Origin: Gerris lacustris
Taxonomy: Eukaryota; Arthropoda; Insecta; Hemiptera; Gerridae
NCBI GenBank assembly: GCA_951217055.1
Contig: OX578276.1
Span: 118,490,979-118,554,978, forward strand
DNA length: 64,000 nucleotides
Reading direction: 5' to 3'
The notes beneath the pieces were generated by a model that was given only the letters and a program-made list of their open reading frames with translations, was not told the origin of the DNA and searched no databases. Positions 12,601 to 24,200 of this stretch are shown in pieces; positions within the stretch are counted from its first letter, which is position 1; each line of letters starts with the position of its first letter. The position numbers were made by a program, and so were the translations under genes.

Positions 12601-15600
12601 GATTTTTTTACACGAGTTCTTTATGCACTGCATCACTAGTATTTATAATTTTGAAATCTTCAAAGTTGCAAATTATTAAGGTAATTATTATTATTGAAGT
12701 GAGCTTCTTACATTCAACAAAATATGCACTCTATCTGTAAATCAGTTTGTATCCAATGATAACTTGAGTAAAAGTTGACAGATTTAGTTTTAACTGACAT
12801 TTGGTATAACTGTTCCTATTACTAATGCAATCTAACGCACGCCCTGTTCGTTGGACAGAGTTATCTGTCAAAGCATTTGTGCTCAACACTCACATAAATG
12901 TGAGCTTTGAATTTAAAATTGGAATTTTAGGACGGGAAAAGATTCTAACATCATCTATTCGACAAGACAAACCTTTTTAATTTTTATTTTATTTATTATT
13001 ATTATTTTTTTTTTTTTAGTGAAACCAATAGCAACACCCATATGAAATGATAAAGATCCCTAAATCCTTCTAAATATAGAAAAACATTGTTGTTACCAAT
13101 ATATTACATTCTAACATAACAATTTTAATAAACATTCATATAAATCGTCTTAAGTACAGTTAAAAAAGGCAAGTAAAATTTATACTTGATATAAATTGAA
13201 GATTTTTGTGTAGTTAAGTGATACATTTACTTTAAAGTTTAAAAGATACTGCAGATGGTTAATATTCTTGTAGGGGTGTAGTTATAGGTTAAACAAGAAA
13301 GGTGAGCTTGGTACCAAGTACCCCCACTCCACTACCCTCTTCCACTTATCTTCAACTATGAAATTCATTAACTATTTTTTTAAAATTCAATATTTATTGC
13401 AATGCGTTTGCTTCAATGTTAAAGCCACATATGCCTAGTCTTATAAGGAGAATGGAGAACGTGGCAGAGGTTATGACATAATACTGAACATTTATTTTAA
13501 GGGTTAGGGTTGGGTGTAGGGACTTTTTAATTTATCAATTTAAATGTTAATGTTTTAATTCCATAATAAATTAACATTATCTTTTAATTCATAAGCTCGA
13601 TGCAATACCCCACACCATATGGGGCGCATAGCACCCCAAGCAGTGGATTTGCTGCGCAGCAGCCGTCATCTGGGGGTTAATGAGCAAAGCGAGTAGGGAT
13701 AAGAGCTCCCTAGTCTACATTAAAAATCAGATGGAGAAATTTAAGAGAGAAGAATGAGTAACTTTAACCTAAATGTTAAAATCTTTGATCATCTCCATAA
13801 ATAAGGTAAAAGTAAATGGAATCCCCAGAAGAGATCATTCTGCTAAACCCAGCACTACCAAAGGAAAATATCTCAGTAACTATATTTAATACAATGAGAA
13901 TAAAATAAAAACAAGTAATTCTATTCATAGTAAGATTAAAATATACCTGATAGTGGTGTTCAAATATCCCAATTCAATACCAGATGAGTCACTTTCACAA
14001 TCATCTAACTTCTGAGATGCCTCAAGATACTGAAAGAAAACAATAGAAAAAAATAATTAATTTGAAATATTATGCTTATATTAAATTAATTCCTTATTTA
14101 TATATATAAAAATAAACATAAATAAACAAAGTCAATAAATAAAGAGAGAGAGAGAAAAAAATAAATAAATAAAACCTTGTGCGACATGGCTTCAGACTCG
14201 TGCATATTAGGATTATATCCTTTAAGGCCAGGTGGGATTTCCTCCTGCAACAAAAACACACCAGATTTGTCAAGCTAATCCAATTAGGATAACTAACAAT
14301 TGTGTAAATAGAAAGTTGTACATACTTTGTAAGAACTTTTTGATAAATTCATAAAAAAATTAACAAAGGAATGGTGTGTGTGTGTTGGAACTTTTCACAT
14401 TAATGTTTGTTTTCCCTTTAACATTAGGGGTATATTTTAATTCCTCTGCCATTTCAATAGAAGTTGCTAATGTTGTGATAGGTTCAAATTAAACATATTA
14501 TGACTGATATAAGTTATATGTTTTCTATTTGATTAAAGTCAAAGTATTTATAATGTGTAAATAATTTATTCATATATAATAAATAAATAAAAATGTTTTC
14601 CGTGGTAGGCTGTGAAATAGTAACTTTAGAGCCTAAAAAACAGCTAAAATCCATTTTTTCATTACATGGACTTAAAAAATCTTTTCATTACTCCTAAACT
14701 GTATTGAAAAAATTGTTTACCTCCTAGGAGGTAATTTTTTTTTTTTACATCCTAGCAGTAGTTATCAAAAGTGCCATTTTTAGCGCTGCAATCAAGTAGA
14801 CATGCTTCTTAATACGATTAAAATCCACTAGGTGTCAATGCGTTTTATCTTTTTTTTTTTAGGGCAACCTCTTTAAGGTTTCTTTTTCTCAAAATATTAA
14901 GTATTTACTAATATTTGTTATAATTATATTGATTAATTCACTCTACAGTAAATATAATTGCCATGGCGTGGTAAAGAAAAAACTCACTTCACAGCCTAGT
15001 AACATAATATACTATTTGGATAGCGAGGATCAGTAAAAAGTAAAAAAAAAGTTTAACTTACTGGTGTGTCAGAAAATATTGCCTTCTTCAAGGTAATATT
15101 ATGAATGATTTCATTTACAGAGTAAGTACATTGTTGTGTATATTTACCTCTCTATACTTCCCAACTATGTACTTACTCTCTAAATAAAATCATTCATAAT
15201 TTTACCTTGAAGAAGGAAATCTTCAAAATTATCTCACAGTTGATATTCACCAATTCTTAGATATAATATGGATGGAAAACACTAAATAAGAAACCAGTCA
15301 TGATATCATATCTAGGGTTGCCAGGCATCCCAGTTTTCCAGGATTGTCCCGGTTTTAGACTAAAATCCCGGTGTCATTTTCGGGACGCCAAAATATCGAA
15401 TTTAGATATAATTTTGTTGCAGTAAAAAAGGTTTATTTTGAAAATTTTTGTTGCTTACTTTTAATTTTGTAAAACAAAGATAAGTATAGGTATTTTAAAA
15501 CGAAATTAATAATTTATTAATATTATGTATAGATAAGAGGTATTTCATAAATCTAAGATTATTTTATACTTAATAATTTTTTAATGATACCGATATTGTA

Positions 15601-18600
15601 CTGTAGTAGGTATTTTCATATTTTACAACCGAAAGATAAAGCAGTGATAAAAGAAATCTCTTTTTAAAATAATATCCTTTTTTGTTTGTGTATTTCTTTT
15701 CATTTAAATCTAAAATATAATTTACTAAAATACTGAAATTTAATCTTTATTATGTGCACTTAAAATAAAATTAGCCTTCTTTTAACCCTAGAATTATTTT
15801 CTCACCATTTATTACTAATATAAAGTGAATTTAAATCCTATATATTCTTATTAATTAAAAATTATAGTATAATTTATTGTAAAATTTGATGAAATGGTAT
15901 TTTATAAATAAAACTTATCAGAATTATCTAAATAACAGTTGATGTGACATACGATAAAAAAAAATTAAATTAATTATATTTAAGTAGATACCAATGATAA
16001 CTAAAATCTCAAGTGTTCAGAATTATAACTTATAGTTCATTTTCTTTCTTTTATTTTTCTTAAATTAAATGTTGTTTTTTTTCTTTAGGTTTTTATTTAT
16101 TTATATAATGTATGATTTATTTATTTTAATTTACTTAATATTTTTCTCATATATGCTGTATATATAAAGAGAAGAAAGTATTGGGATGTCACGAAAATTA
16201 GATTATGAGATTCTGATGGATTGACATGTTTTGATATTCCCCAAATCCAAAAAACTAGTTCTAAAAAAATGTCTGTTTGTCGTCTGTGCAGGCACGTGAA
16301 ACTTAAAGTATTGGACCAATTTTGATGGAATCTGGTAAACAGGTTCAGAAAAAGGATTTTTTTTATAAACAAGTGGGATGTACAATTTACATCCAATAGT
16401 GTGCCTAGGGTTCATAATAAACACACAAAACCAAATTACAACATATATTGTTGTAATTTGGCATACATGTTTAGAAAAATTATACTCCGATCTGAAATCG
16501 AGATATAAATTTTAACTCTAAATTTGAGGCCACCAACCCCCAAAAACTGAAATAAAATGAAAAAAAAAAAATTCTCAAAAACGGTTCTGACAATTTTGAT
16601 TAAATAAGTCTAAAATCCAGTCCATTTAAATATAAATCTAATCATATTTAATTCGTTCCTCTCTCCCCCCCACCTCCCCAAATAAAAAAAAATTAAATTT
16701 TTACGTTAAATTTTAAGTTTGTTATTTCAATATTTAAAATTTTACGGTTGCTTAATGTGGTTGTGGGTGGTCCTCCTTTGTGGAATTGTGGCAAATTTGA
16801 AAATCTGATTGGTTTACCTAACCTACTGGCACTCCCCACCCCCATAAAACTTGGGTTTTGAATCTCTTAAAATACAAAATATACTTTACTATTCAGTTTC
16901 CAGCTCATTTTTAATTATGAGAAATGAGAATAACAAAAAAAGAGGGAAACATTACTTGTAAAAACTGTATGGAATAAAATAGCATATTAAATGCTTTCTC
17001 AATGCAATAGTAACACTTAAACATAAACATCTAACGAATATGTTTCAACAGATGTTATTTTTACTTATTCATTTGATCATATAATAATTCAAATTATAAT
17101 TATTTCTTAATTATAAAAATTTAAAAAAATATAGCTCATTGTTAAAATGTACAAATAATAATTTATAATTTTCTACAATAATTATTTTATAATAAATTTC
17201 TGATAGGTATTGATTTATATTTTAATGTCATTTACTACAAATGCACAAAAACTTTATTTGTTCTTTAGTTTTCTATTAACATTTATTTTAAAATGGTTAA
17301 AACTTCCTAGGAGGTATGATGACATAAGCTTTGATAATGTTTTGTAAGAATATTTCAGTTTTTATAAATATACAAAATATACTTATTTTTTTATTTATAA
17401 AAAAGAGTTTTTTAAACATTTATTATATTTATTTAGATAATTGCCAAATTTGAATTATCACCTAATGAAATAATGTTCAACTTAAAGATCCCTCTAAGAA
17501 GCATTAAGAGCAAAGCACAGCAATTAAAATAAATAATGGGTTAATAACAATAACGAGAATACTCTATATCAGTTCTATTGAAAATGTTGTGCACATATTA
17601 ATATTTATTTCTTAAAGTATTAACACACGTCCAAACCATTAAAGATAACATAAAGCAAAGCTTTCTTAAAGTGTAAATAGTTGGGGGAAAAAAAACAATT
17701 TACAAATATACAAAAGTAATAAAGAAATGAGCTTCCACATGTTTTTATACATGCACTAAGTTTGTCTGTCTGGCTATGCCTATCAATAATGATTAAAATG
17801 TTTAGGACTAGAGTAAAAGTGTAGGTATAAATACATTGATTTATCACCAATTTAATTGTATAGGACTATTAGAAGACCTGATAAAAATAAACAATCATTT
17901 CATTTTCATTGACAAAATACCAATTCAAGTTCACACTAAACTCTAGATAAAAATTTTAATTAAAAAAAAATGCTGAAAAATAAAATACCATAAATTATAA
18001 TAATGTTCCACTTAATGAGAAAAAGATAAGATAAAATAATAAAAGCAATCAACAAATAGAAGTAGGTAATTAAATATATTATCAAACAAATTGACTAAAT
18101 GTGTATATTATATGAACTTTTACCTCCAGACAAGGTTTGACATGGCAAAACCGCATAGCACATCTACTGTCATCGGTCCAGTATGGACATTCTTTCCTTA
18201 AATTTACCTAGAACAATAATAGCAAGCATTAAATCTTAAAAATTATATTATATTATTAATTAATTTTATTTTTAATATGTATAATTTTAATTTTTTTAAT
18301 GAATATACAACAGACAATACTAACACTACAAATAAATCATAGTTTGTTTTACATAAGTAAATATAGATAAACTCTGACTTGAATCTGAATAGAAAAAAAA
18401 AAATCTGATTTAAGTTTTGAAGTTTAATTTTACTTATATAAGCACAAAAAAGCAAACAAGTTGCAATTTAATAAGGAACTTCATGAAACTTGACAAAACT
18501 AAATGTTTTCAAGATCATTGGCATAGTCAGATCCACATCCTATTATACTTTTTACTGCTAGATTTATCAAATTAAATGTCAGTTACTTCCTCTTTCCCTT

Positions 18601-21600
18601 CAGACTTCATACAACTTGGCCTCTGCATTAAGGTGACAATTACATTGATAGATTATGCAGGATATGTCTGAGATAAGAGGATATAGGCTCTCAAAGATGC
18701 ATTAGTAGGACATAATTGTGAGAGAACAATGTAAGATTTCAATATTAAAAATAATTATTTATTAATACACTCACCTTATAAAATCTAAAGTAGTCTTTAG
18801 TTAACAAACTCTTCAGTCTTGGATAAATTTTTGCATTATTAAAATAATCAACTGTGTCAAAACGACAACTGCAGTCCCCAATTTTACCTTCAAGCTAAAA
18901 AAATAAATAAATAAGTATTAACAGAGTAAAGGTGCGTCCACACTATGCCAAGCGGCAAGGAATGGCAAGGCCAAATGGCATTGCCAAGTGTAATGTGGAC
19001 GTCTCCCTCGGCATTTGCTATTTGCCAAGCTTGGCACAAAACATGCCACTTGACATGCCAAGCCGAACCCGACGATTGTCGGTCCGGATCAAAGAAAGCC
19101 AGATGGCAAGAAGTCGTAAGTCGGCCAGACGGCTTTGCCGCTTGGCCTTGCCAACTGGCATAGTGTGGACGCGCCTTAATATCAACAATCATACAGCCAG
19201 ATCATGGGAACAGAACATCATTAGACTGTTTAAATGTTTTATATTTCTACATTATTTACATCCATACTGTCATCAAATCATTTAAAGGTCTTAAGAAATC
19301 TTAGCCCTCCTATGTTATTCATTAGGACACACTTATGAGTTCAAAGTTTACACTTCTATCTTGATTGGAGTAGGAAAAGGCACAGTTTACATTCCTTTCA
19401 TTCCAAATAACTTTCCATTTCTGTCCCAAAGGATTCAGTTACCTGATGGGGTTTGCTTTGTGGGGAATAGACCTAAGTCTTCTATGCCCTTCTCAGTAAC
19501 CACTATATACAGTATGTTCAAGAGTGGGTTCTTCTATTTCTCTCAACATCTTCGCTCCAGAGAATTTTAGAGCAAATATTATATACAATAAAGAACTTTT
19601 CGAATAAGAAAAACACGAGGAATAATGGTTTCATTTTTGTGAGATTAAATTCAAACTTGATCTAATAATGGCTGGAAATAGTAACAGAGGAAAATTGCAT
19701 GTATACAAGGTGACCCACAATAAAATATCGAGTAAGCATATCCCAATTCTCAATAGTTCTCGAGATATCTAATTATTTCTGGTTTTAGAGTAAAATGCAC
19801 AATATCTCCAAAATAAATGAAGTAGAATTTAAAAAACCTTTTAAAATCTCTGATTAATTTTCAAATTAACACCTGCTAAGCATCTTTCAAGTCCTTTTAT
19901 AATTAAAATTTAATATTTTTAAAATTCGAACCTGAAATTCTAGAGCCCTCTGCTCTTAATTGAGGGATGCTAGAACAGTGGCATAGCTAGAGCATTGGGG
20001 GCCCCTCACCAAACAAAATTGGTGAGAAAAAAAACCTCTTGTGTTTAGAACTGGGGGCCTCCTCGACGTTGATTTGGGGCCCCCTGACACTGGGGGCCCG
20101 CCCGCAATGCGAACGCCGCAATAGTTAAGCCACTGTGCTAGAAGTGTTGTGAATTGACGAAAAACGTATGCTTTTCATAAGCTTTCGATTGGTATAATTA
20201 AAGTTTAGGACGGATTGGTTTTTAATAATGACAGGATCTCAACCAATTCTTGTTCACATGTAAACAAGGTGTCCCCGAACGAAATCACACCACTTAAGGG
20301 TCTTATTGGAAATTTTACACTCAACAAAAAAGTCCTTAACCCTGGAATACTAATGCTAACTAGTGAGCGTCTATTACTAAACCTTCGTAATTTTTACGAG
20401 CATTCATTTTATACTATCTTTTTGAGTTATAAATGAATAAATAACAGCTGTTTTGTAAATAATATATATTTTAGTTATTATAAATATATTTTCCTCAACG
20501 ACACTAATCAGAACAAACAGCTCAATACCAAAATTTAGGTAAAATGAGCATGGTGAACTTAGCAAATAAAACTTGGAACTACAATCACAAATATATGAAT
20601 ATATTTTTAAATAGGACAACACGAACTAAACATTATATAAATAAAGGGTAAAATTGCACATAGCACATAATAATTTAAATTTTAATATAACAATACATTC
20701 TTTTAAATACATTTTTTAGAAAGAATCACAATACTAATTATTATAATTACATAATATGTCATTTGAATTGAAAATTGCTACTAATAGTTTGGATTTTTTT
20801 ATTATTTGGGATATTTGGAATAAAATCACTACATTTTTTTTTTTTATCGATATCTGAACAGTTCTTAAGATCCTCTACTTCAAAATCGTCATCTATAGAT
20901 CTGAGTCTTCGTGTACAGTTAACTAGTTCATAACTCTTAATATTTCTTCAGGGTCGCTAAATAATATTTGTTGTGCCATTGTCTTATTTTAATAATAAAA
21001 TATACAATAAATAATGTAAACTATAAAACAAAGTCGAGTATTATATAACACGGTATTACTAATGCTCGTAATTATGACAAGCAAAAATTGACTTTTATTA
21101 CTGAACCTTCGTAAAAATTACGATGTATGTTTTAAAATACTCCAATTTGCGATGACGCGAGTGACAGCGTAGGTCCTATATTGATGAAATCTGAAGGACA
21201 ACTGAACTGTCGAAGCACTCCTGACAGCGTATGTCCCTGCAGTCCCGTTAGATGTCACCACAGACAAAAAAACTAAGCTATAGTCATAAAAAAGTCGAAC
21301 ATTAGTATTCCAGGGTTAAAACCATGGGTCCAGAACAGCTGCGTATACAAGGTACATTAGAACCCCCGAGATCCAAACCCTGAAAAACCCACTAATCTGA
21401 GAAACATCTTAACGTTCTTAACGACTTTGTTGGGCCGCCAACAAGGGTTAAAGGTAAAAAAAATATGACTGAATGATACTTTGAAAATGAAGCTGTTCTG
21501 AACCAATGTTTGTAGGGACTTTTTGTTCAGTATCAAATTTCCTATAAGATCCCGAAGTGGTGTGATTTCGTTTGGGGACACCTTGTTTGCATGTGTACAA

Positions 21601-22769
21601 GAATTGTTAGAGATCCTATCTGAATAATTTCACAGCTGGGAACATTCACTCCATCATAATTAAAAAACTAGTCTATTAGTCCTAAACTTGAATTATACCA
21701 ATCGAAAGCTTATGAAAAGTAGAAGTATTTCCTTAATTTGCCACACTTCTAGCACCCCTAAATCAAGAGTGTTCTGGAATTTTGGGGTTAAATTTAAAAT
21801 ATAAAAAAATTTAAATAGGAATAATAGGACATAAAAGATGCATAGCAGGTGTTAATTTAAAAATGAATGAGTGATTTTGAGACTTTTTTTAATGCTGTAT
21901 TTATTTTATTTTTTAAAAATATTATGCATATTTGAAATTTAAATTTTTATTTTAAAACACGCTAAAAACAGAAATAATTTGAAATCTGTAATTAAAATTA
22001 ATACCACAAAATAAGCGATGAGGATATTTATTTAATTGAATGGTTATATATATTTATATATAAAATACAAATTATTGTATGGAAAGGGTGTAAATTTAGT
22101 GTTTCTTATTTAAGAAAGAGAGATATGAAAAAACAAAAAAATTAATGATTTAATTATCAAGATTATTATAAGATCATGATAAAGAACTCTTGTTAATTTG
22201 TCATAAAATTCAAGAATTAGGTTGCCTTTAAATGCACTGAAAGATATATTTATATTTTTTAAGGTTGTCAAAAAGTGAAAGTGTACATTTTAAAGCCAAA
22301 ATCATTTCAATTCTGTAAACCCTCAAAAAATTGCCATAGTTACACATATTGTTTATACAGTTTATATAATATATATATATATATATTATATAAATTGTTC
22401 ATACTAATCTGAATTTTAACTTTAGCAACAAGTAAAACAATAGTTTGTTGCATCACCATCCAAACACTTAGGGAAATATCTATTTTTGAAAGGGATCATC
22501 AGGGAAAGATCTATCTTTTGCAATAACAAAATTTCGTTTTTAAATGATACTCAAAAGGAATGTTTGAATTTAATCACATTTCGTTTTAAGAAACATGATT
22601 ATGAGAAATATGAAACTTAGTACTAAAATCTTACCTTACAAAAGCAAAGATCTCCGGAACTTAATTTATTGATGGACTGGACTTGAACGAAGAGTACTAT
22701 TACTATTACATGACCGGTTAATAGTAAATAACTCAATCGTTTTACAATTGCAGACAGACTCGACAACAT
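3670..22769 (-). CDS. Ero1: ERO1-like endoplasmic reticulum oxidoreductase, 11 exons, 3' end missing
   Basis: ERO1 is a FAD enzyme of the ER lumen that re-oxidises protein disulfide isomerase and passes electrons to oxygen. Exons in gene order: 22635-22769, 18775-18894, 18124-18207, 14176-14244, 13947-14029, 8375-8566, 8150-8196, 6588-6680, 6091-6343, 5178-5331, 3670-3812. All have GT/AG borders and the phases join without a break. Exon 1 ([10 protein letters not shown]) gives a hydrophobic signal peptide. [15 protein letters not shown] matches the family's N-terminal cysteine region, [11 protein letters not shown] the shuttle disulfide and CVGCDKC the FAD-proximal active site. [11 protein letters not shown] and [11 protein letters not shown] are further family signatures. 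About 457 residues are visible, and ERO1 proteins usually have 460-490. The expected short C-terminal exon after LFNALGR (phase AG|) was not found in the window. Introns are loaded with transposons. Identification is firm; the symbol is by homology. Confidence 0.93.
4867..5720. repeat. Two diverged copies of a dispersed repeat (also at 44,385-44,640)
   Basis: The segment at about 4,867-4,970 (ttggcccacttcccgtctat, then gaaagttgagacttgcacag) and the one at about 5,477-5,720 (ttaacccactttccgactat, gaaagctgaaatttgctcag, later gacaggtaagtgaggatatt) both align with 44,385-44,640. ERO1 exon 10 lies between the two copies, so this entry brackets two intronic pieces. No coding content and no clear ends. 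Confidence 0.6.
7040..7345 (+). repeat. Dispersed repeat family 'aaaattggaattttaggac', copy 1
   Basis: Shares with 12,760-13,075 and 25,760-26,265 a run of landmarks in the same order: a gaaatttggta-like phrase, gttcgttg(g)acag..tatc, aaaattggaattttagga, gattctaacctcacctattt, and finally aaccaacagcaacaccacta-tgaagtgataaag. Copies differ by some 15-25% by eye. Class unknown. Confidence 0.75.
9189..12192 (+). mobile_element. Non-LTR retrotransposon (LINE, Jockey/CR1-like), 5'-truncated, inside an ERO1 intron
   Basis: A long ORF with endonuclease remnants and reverse transcriptase is followed by a short 3' UTR with the hairpin-like phrase gacttggggaaacctgtggtc and a tail of tandem (ataa) units ending near 12,192. 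The frame is open from about 9,189, but the N-terminal endonuclease region is missing, so the copy is truncated. It lies antisense to ERO1 between exons 6 and 5. No convincing target-site duplication was found. The simple (ataa)n tail instead of poly(A) is typical of Jockey and related insect LINEs. Confidence 0.88.
9243..11981 (+). CDS. LINE ORF2: partial endonuclease plus reverse transcriptase, 912 aa, uninterrupted
   Basis: Residues roughly 90-190 are the C-terminal part of an apurinic-type endonuclease: [11 protein letters not shown] carries the Asp/Asn motif and EDNYHPAL the terminal Asp-His. The N-terminal catalytic Glu region is absent. The reverse transcriptase spans about 420-690: [51 protein letters not shown] (first Asp), [20 protein letters not shown] and the catalytic [10 protein letters not shown]. 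The C-terminus ([16 protein letters not shown], later CRHNRLFFV) matches the tail of Jockey/CR1-type proteins. There is no internal stop or frameshift across 2.7 kb, so the insertion is young or recently constrained. Without a 5' region it is unlikely to be autonomous. The first ATG is only the first Met in an already open frame. Confidence 0.9.
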   Translation: MGIGNSFSTSVVSTLFHRQGFMSLFICLTITSVILIAVNKSVNINKIIIFPNIDQCIFETISIKLSSCNFSLMLNVLYIPPNASLLDYQCFYSGIDQLLNNEKNPNLKYLFIGDYNIPSITGTDFDLAKGSNTINCLLDFMNMYDLSMYNNVKNFMARTLDLVLCSIPVKVTHESSPLVVEDNYHPALNLEIKIVKLNLLTNNVSHLFYNFNKCNLDDIKLDLLSVNWTPLYKLTCPNESVNYLYSVLNCCIDKIVPLCKVRPVTKFPCWYSEITKNTVKKKNKLFKKSKYSEYHKILYNNIRRDLKALIISDYKRYISNVQSSIVSDSSFFWSYVKCLRADFNVTPISMELNNTVYNGKHVVDGFAFSDSYSKNVSTYNVNQLYANTVANPNINIDISPITSNDVIESFSKLKNKKSSGPDGIPMYIFKYLLEPLLEPLVFIFNLIISSCVFPDIWKIAKITPVFKKGHKSNIANYRPISLLNAPAKVFERLIYNKLFYRTQPYLSESQHGFLPGRSTVTNLLVFNNYVSSILDRSGRVDTIYFDFSKAFDRVIHDVLLKVLIEFGFSLPVVHLFASYLNNRLQYVCFNNFQSKTFVASSGVGQGSILGPFLFLIFVNNLPSVFNYSFSLLYADDLKLYREVTSVDDTLQIQKDVNNLISWCDEYKLDLNISKCTFVSYSRKANSVKTKYKINQSIIQFSGTVCDLGVTFCSNFKFNLHVNNVISSSYKLLGFIKRSTQGFTDSKSLIVLYTSLIRSKLDYADIIWSPNEINKCLVNKIEILQNKFLRYLEYKMSGNIYPYNSSVSLLNEKYKLSTLEDRRNFHDLCFLYKIVNNLLQCPLLLSQINFYVRPINCRHNRLFFVAKSRTTSHEFCPTNRMMKLYNSYFFSQVDLFLYNYQAFRTFCFTLLTS
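12760..13075 (+). repeat. Dispersed repeat family 'aaaattggaattttaggac', copy 2
   Basis: Begins near gataacttgagtaaaagttg, a phrase also present just before copy 3 at about 25,990, continues through gttcgttggacagagttatc and aaaattggaattttaggacg, and ends near aaaccaatagcaacacccat. Same orientation as the other copies. Confidence 0.75.
13600..13715. other. GC-rich patch in an ERO1 intron
   Basis: About 110 bases are markedly GC-richer than the rest of the intron, with short palindromes such as tgctgcgcagca and the phrase gagcaaagcgagtaggg. No ORF, no splice sites in ERO1 phase. It looks like part of an inserted repeat, but no second copy is present here. Confidence 0.35.
14606..14998. mobile_element. 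MITE with 11-bp terminal inverted repeats (TAGGCTGTGAA)
   Basis: The left end TAGGCTGTGAAATAG and right end CTTCACAGCCTA are inverted. If the outer TA is the target duplication, this fits a Tc1/mariner-type insertion. The 390-bp interior is AT-rich and non-coding. It lies in the ERO1 intron between exons 5 and 4 and exon 2 side introns. Confidence 0.6.
15082..15216. repeat. Hairpin-forming inverted repeat
   Basis: The left arm (ccttcttcaaggtaatatta, then tgaatgatttcatttacaga-gagtaagtaca) pairs with the right arm (tgtacttactctctaaataa, then ccttgaagaagg). Arms of about 50 bp are separated by about 35 bp. Non-coding. Confidence 0.75.
15313..15390. repeat. One end of a hAT-like element related to 2,833-3,582
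   Basis: tagggttgccaggcatccca followed by gttttccaggattgtcccgg resembles the terminal phrase of the hAT-like element at 2,833 (tagggtgaccatacatccca, then ttttgaccgggacagtcccg). No matching right end was found downstream, so this is a truncated or decayed copy. Confidence 0.5.
16255..16400 (+). repeat. Weak partial copy of the 'gtctgt..gataacttgag' repeat family
   Basis: The phrases tgtctgtttgtcgtctgtgc, ggaccaattttgatggaatc and tggtaaacaggttcag parallel gtctgtctgtctgtcggtct, cgaccgattttgatgaaatt and tggtagacatgttaat in the copy at 25,760-26,265. Homology stops after about 150 bp. Confidence 0.45.
18930..19176. mobile_element. Foldback MITE with GCGTCCACAC termini
   Basis: The left end aggtgcgtccacactatgcc and the right end ggcatagtgtggacgcgcct are inverted. 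The interior is GC-rich and full of ggcaagg/ccttgcc words, so it folds along its whole length. The right end is followed by TTAA; the left is preceded by gTAA. The three overlapping ORFs across this block are products of the repeat. It lies between ERO1 exons 2 and 1, only about 35 bp upstream of exon 2. Confidence 0.8.
19976..20135. mobile_element. hAT MITE with perfect 8-bp target duplication (TGCTAGAA)
   Basis: The element starts CAGTGGCATAGCTAG and ends GTTAAGCCACTG; these are inverted repeats. TGCTAGAA occurs at 19,968-19,975 and again at 20,136-20,143. The interior is GC-rich with repeated tgggggcccc. A longer relative lies at 50,061-50,915. It is nested in the left arm of the long inverted-repeat element. 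Confidence 0.85.
20340..21315. mobile_element. piggyBac-like non-autonomous element (TTAA target, CCCTGGAATACTAATG ends)
   Basis: The left end CCCTGGAATACTAATG and the right end CATTAGTATTCCAGGG are exact 16-bp inverted repeats, flanked on both sides by TTAA (20,336-20,339 and 21,316-21,319). Ends beginning CCC at a TTAA target are the piggyBac signature. Subterminal phrases aaccttcgtaatttttacga and aaccttcgtaaaaattacga recur inside. No transposase is visible in the 976 bp. It splits the left arm of the long inverted-repeat element, and the arm reads cleanly across once it is removed. Confidence 0.88.
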
Positions 22770-24200
22770 TGCTACATAATTAAACGATTATTAAGATTTT
22801 ATACTCTACCAGAACGATATTATCTATTAATATTACGTTTTTTTCTTCGCAAGAACACCTGGCTATTATGAGTCAAACGGAACAAAACTATTTAAAACGC
22901 AGTACAACATTATTCAACACTAGAATTTAGAAAACAAACCTTCGAGATAAACTTTGACAACTTGAAACCTTCAGTCGACACACAACCAGTGTTACCAGTA
23001 ACAAACTAAATAAAAATAAAAACCCAGGGTAAATAGGAATTTAAATTGAGCTTTTAACCAATTTATTCAAGCAACGTTTACCGGTTGATTGTAGTATAAC
23101 CAAGTAATATTAAACCAGCTACTTTGAACTATGAAAATCCTTGAATACGTGTGAATGATTAGTATGTGTTTAGTAACTTTTTTCTTTAAAGTACTACCAA
23201 TGAAGAATGTACACGTTGAACAAGTATGAATACGTGTTGCTCGACACAATTTCACTTATGAGAGTTAAGAATAGAAAATAATTAATGACCACTCATTAAT
23301 GTCCTCAAATGAAATAAGGAAAAGAGATTACATATTGTTCAGGTTTTAGCTTTACGACTCTCTGTGATCAATAGAGTAGAGACATTATTTCTAGATTTAA
23401 TTTACGGCTCTAAGGGATGTTCTGCAGTCCATTCTTAGTTATGACGTAACTTAATTACAAACACGTAATAATTTTATTAAGAGTAGGATTTTCATACGTG
23501 GGAGACTCTTTCACTTGAAGACAGGAAAAGAGAGAAAATCATTGACCAGAATTTTCGAAATGATGGTGATAATAATAATTTTATTTCGAATTGCCACCAT
23601 GTAAGATAACCCCATCCATAGGTTTTTGTGGCGTACACCCGTGGTCTGCAAATTCATGTAATGGAGTAATGGGATTGACTAATCACAATTTTCATCGTTA
23701 TCATTATTACGTCAGGATGAAAGATGAGAAGAGGGACCAATTATTATTTTTTAAATAATTATTTTTTAAAGAAGGAAAAATTTTAACCCCTTGGGGGGCA
23801 TTAATTAAACCCACGAAAAACCTATATACTTAAATAAATTTATAAAATAGGGTGAATCGGTATAATAAGTGCTATTCCTTATACAATAATTGCACTGCGA
23901 CGGATCATTGTCTCTTTCAATATATAATAGACATTTTTTTTATCTTAAACTACAAATATCATAGCTTGTAAACTGTATAATATATCGTTCAAAACTTACT
24001 CATGTTACTACAATTAAATTAAATTTTATTCAGGCCGTGGTGGCACAATTATTATAGCCAGGTGGTTCCCGGGTAAAACGCATCTCCGGCCATTTCTCTT
24101 TTTTATTGCTTGAGCTATTATTATGAGAGAATTTCGTCATCCTTCAAATGTGCTTTATAATAGCTCTAATAATTAATATTTAATCTAAAAAAACGTTCAC
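22770..24200. other. Region upstream of ERO1; no gene seen
   Basis: This holds the presumed ERO1 5' UTR and promoter just above 22,769, with no TATA box or other core element that I can defend. Otherwise it is AT-rich, with short ORFs only. Near 24,030-24,090 is a GC-richer phrase (ggccgtggtggcac, ggttcccgggtaaaacgc) that resembles a worn tRNA-derived repeat. Confidence 0.4.

Larger units (their letters stand above)
19755..21990. mobile_element. Long inverted-repeat element, host of two nested MITEs
   Basis: Left arm about 19,755-20,335 continues after a nested insertion at 21,320-21,345. Right arm is about 21,475-21,990. Matching landmarks are taattatttctggttttaga with aaaacagaaataatttgaaa, aaattaacacctgctaagca with tgcatagcaggtgttaattt, and aaggtgtccccgaacgaaat with atttcgtttggggacacctt. 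Arms are about 80-85% alike by eye, so the element is old. No transposase is visible. Outer ends are uncertain; a possible left end is tacaaggtgacccacaata near 19,706. Confidence 0.7.

Noticed and set aside
13500..13525. Telomere-like ttagggttggg
   Set aside because: A single short match; insect telomeres are TTAGG arrays and none is present.
18890..19285. Overlapping ORFs of 72-117 codons on both strands
   Set aside because: They lie in the GC-rich foldback MITE, and their codon content follows its ggcaagg repeats.
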